Assembly (NCBI RefSeq): GCF_008764295.1
Contig: NZ_VTQX01000003.1
Span: 1-64,000 of the forward strand
Origin: Bacillus methanolicus
GTDB lineage: Bacteria > Bacillota > Bacilli > Bacillales > Cytobacillaceae
DNA: 64,000 bases
Reading direction: 5' to 3'
Made by a program: the position numbers and the translations under genes. Positions 62,888 through 64,000 of this stretch are shown here, one piece after another (the first letter of the stretch is position 1; every line of letters begins with the position of its first letter). The notes under the pieces were generated by a model, which worked only from the letters and a program-made list of their open reading frames with translations, was not told the origin of the DNA and made no database searches.

Positions 62888-64000
62888 ATGCAACGAAATT
62901 TCATAATAGCACTTATTTTTGTCGTATCTTTATTTTTCTATGGCTGTAGCAACGCCCAGAAAAACGATGGGACTGAACAAACAACAACTTTAGAGGACGA
63001 AACAAATAAATTGAGCATCTATACGACTCTTTATCCTCTTGAAGACTTCATTAAGAAAATAGGCGGAGATTATGTAGAAGTCGAAAGTATCATTCCAGCC
63101 GGCGCTGATGCTCATAGCTATGAACCAACGACTAAACAAATGACAAGTATAGCCGTTGCCGATGCGTTCATCTATAACGGCTTAAATATGGAACCTTTTG
63201 CAGAGAAAATTGCTACTTCCTTAAAAAACGAGAATGTAAAATTTGTTGAAGCTGCAAATGGTGTTGATGCGATTGCTCATGAAGACCAGCATCAACACGA
63301 AGTTGACGAACATGACCACGATGATGATGAGCACAGTCACGGAACTGAAGAACATGAGCATGAACATGGCGAAGATGAGCACGAACACGGTGCTGAAGAG
63401 CATGAGCATGAACATGATGATAAGCACGAACACAGTGCTGAAGAGCATGAGCATGAACATGGCGTTGATGAGCACGAACACAACCATGACCACGGTGGAA
63501 TCGATCCTCACATCTGGTTAGATCCGACGCGTGCTGTCAAACTTGCGGAAAATATCAAAATCGCTCTAATTGAATTAAATCCTGATGCACAGGAATATTT
63601 TGAAAATAATTTTGTGGCGTTAGCTGATGAGTTAACAACACTAGATCAGCAGTTTAAAGATTTAGTAGAATCAAAGAATAATCCAGAAATCCTCGTATCA
63701 CACGCTGCCTATGGCTATTGGGAGGAACGCTACGGGATCAAACAAATCGCAGTATCTGGCCTTACACCGGCAAATGAACCATCTCAACGCGAGCTTAAAA
63801 AGATTGCAGAGCTGGCACAGGAAAAGCAACTAAAATATATTCTCTTCGAACAGAATGTTACATCTAAGATCGCAGAAATTGTAAAAAATGAAATTGGTGC
63901 TACACCGCTTTATTTATACACAATGGAGTCCATTTCAGAAGACGAGAGGAATAATGGCGAGGATTATTTTAGCCTAATGAATAAAAATCTTTCTACATTA
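62888..64000 (+). CDS. znuA: Zinc ABC transporter substrate-binding lipoprotein (ZnuA/AdcA type), 3' end beyond window
   Basis: 371 codons are present and the frame is open at the window end. Lipobox FYGC lies near residue 20. The metal site has the first His in GADAHSYEPT near 75, then a long His/Asp/Glu loop (residues about 131-203), then DPHIWLDP, SHAAYGYWEERYG and the LFEQNVTSK segment of cluster A-I zinc binding proteins. It captures zinc outside the cell for a ZnuBC-type permease, expected downstream. Control by the Zur boxes is strongly indicated. Confidence 0.93.
   Translation, partial: MQRNFIIALIFVVSLFFYGCSNAQKNDGTEQTTTLEDETNKLSIYTTLYPLEDFIKKIGGDYVEVESIIPAGADAHSYEPTTKQMTSIAVADAFIYNGLNMEPFAEKIATSLKNENVKFVEAANGVDAIAHEDQHQHEVDEHDHDDDEHSHGTEEHEHEHGEDEHEHGAEEHEHEHDDKHEHSAEEHEHEHGVDEHEHNHDHGGIDPHIWLDPTRAVKLAENIKIALIELNPDAQEYFENNFVALADELTTLDQQFKDLVESKNNPEILVSHAAYGYWEERYGIKQIAVSGLTPANEPSQRELKKIAELAQEKQLKYILFEQNVTSKIAEIVKNEIGATPLYLYTMESISEDERNNGEDYFSLMNKNLSTL
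63347..63485 (+). repeat. Tandem repeats coding the His-rich loop
   Basis: Three units of 45-48 bp, each beginning GAAGA(A/G)CATGAGCATGAAC, encode EEHEHEH-x-(D/E)-x-HEH-x-A blocks. High similarity at DNA level points to recent expansion, so copy number may vary among strains. Confidence 0.85.

Noticed and set aside
63221..63521. Hydrophobic minus-strand and Met/Lys-rich plus-strand frames across the His-rich loop
   Set aside because: They are alternative-frame shadows of the GAT/CAT/GAA codon repeats in the zinc-binding protein.

Overview
The window is AT-rich chromosomal DNA from an aerobic, endospore-forming member of the Bacillaceae. The evidence is a CotD-like coat protein, two Spo0E-like phosphatases, a SleB-like hydrolase, an RsbR-type stressosome protein behind a sigma-B-like promoter, HemAT, a bacillithiol-transferase-type DinB protein, a Zur-type zinc switch, and Bacillus-style ribosome binding sites with frequent TTG and GTG starts. 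No rRNA, tRNA, CRISPR array, prophage or intact insertion sequence was seen.

Layout. 0-11 kb: an oligopeptide ABC transporter operon (binding protein, two permeases, an asparaginase-II-type gene, a fused double ATPase) with a textbook -24/-12 sigma-54 promoter, the dipeptidase pepV, and a PrpR-type sigma-54 activator that is its probable regulator. 11-16 kb: mqo, ahpC and a frameshifted ahpF, then the relic of a sugar-binding protein. 16-24 kb: two tandem PlcR-like XRE-TPR regulators, a large TPR protein, a SleB-like hydrolase, a YdaK/YdaM-like c-di-GMP receptor plus glycosyltransferase pair, and a PucR-type regulator. 24-33 kb: CotD, preQ1 riboswitch plus queF, a NERD protein followed by a 21-bp-phased palindrome array, the carboxynorspermidine/carboxyspermidine polyamine genes, a strongly folded non-coding region, nitronate monooxygenase and an MBL hydrolase. 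33-42 kb: a MITE-like repeat inside a duplicated terminator, a Spo0E-like gene, a SAM-I riboswitch driving an unknown small gene, an M14 carboxypeptidase, and a formate dehydrogenase operon (FNT channel, FdhF, DUF1641, an HMA-like protein, a 47-aa zinc ribbon, FdhD) with a NifS-like desulfurase nearby. 42-50 kb: MFS exporter behind a structured leader, LysM-NlpC/P60 hydrolase, a cydA-like relic, an SLH-bearing subtilisin, and a frameshifted hemAT. 50-60 kb: mostly small housekeeping, membrane and hypothetical genes plus the RsbR paralogue. 60-64 kb: YcgQ/YcgR-like genes divergent from a ZnuA-type zinc lipoprotein (cut by the window end), separated by two Zur-like boxes.

Several genes work together: transporter, asparaginase, PepV and the sigma-54 activator in peptide/amide nitrogen use; FNT, FdhF, FdhD and the desulfurase in formate oxidation; ahpCF in peroxide removal; the last three genes in zinc homeostasis. 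The most unusual signals are the SAM riboswitch on an unknown gene with a frame change at a nine-A run, the 21-bp palindrome array, the folded 160-bp region at 30 kb, the MITE-like insertion with duplicated hairpin, and the structured leader of the MFS gene. At least three genes are interrupted by single-base indels, so sequencing error must be weighed before calling them pseudogenes.
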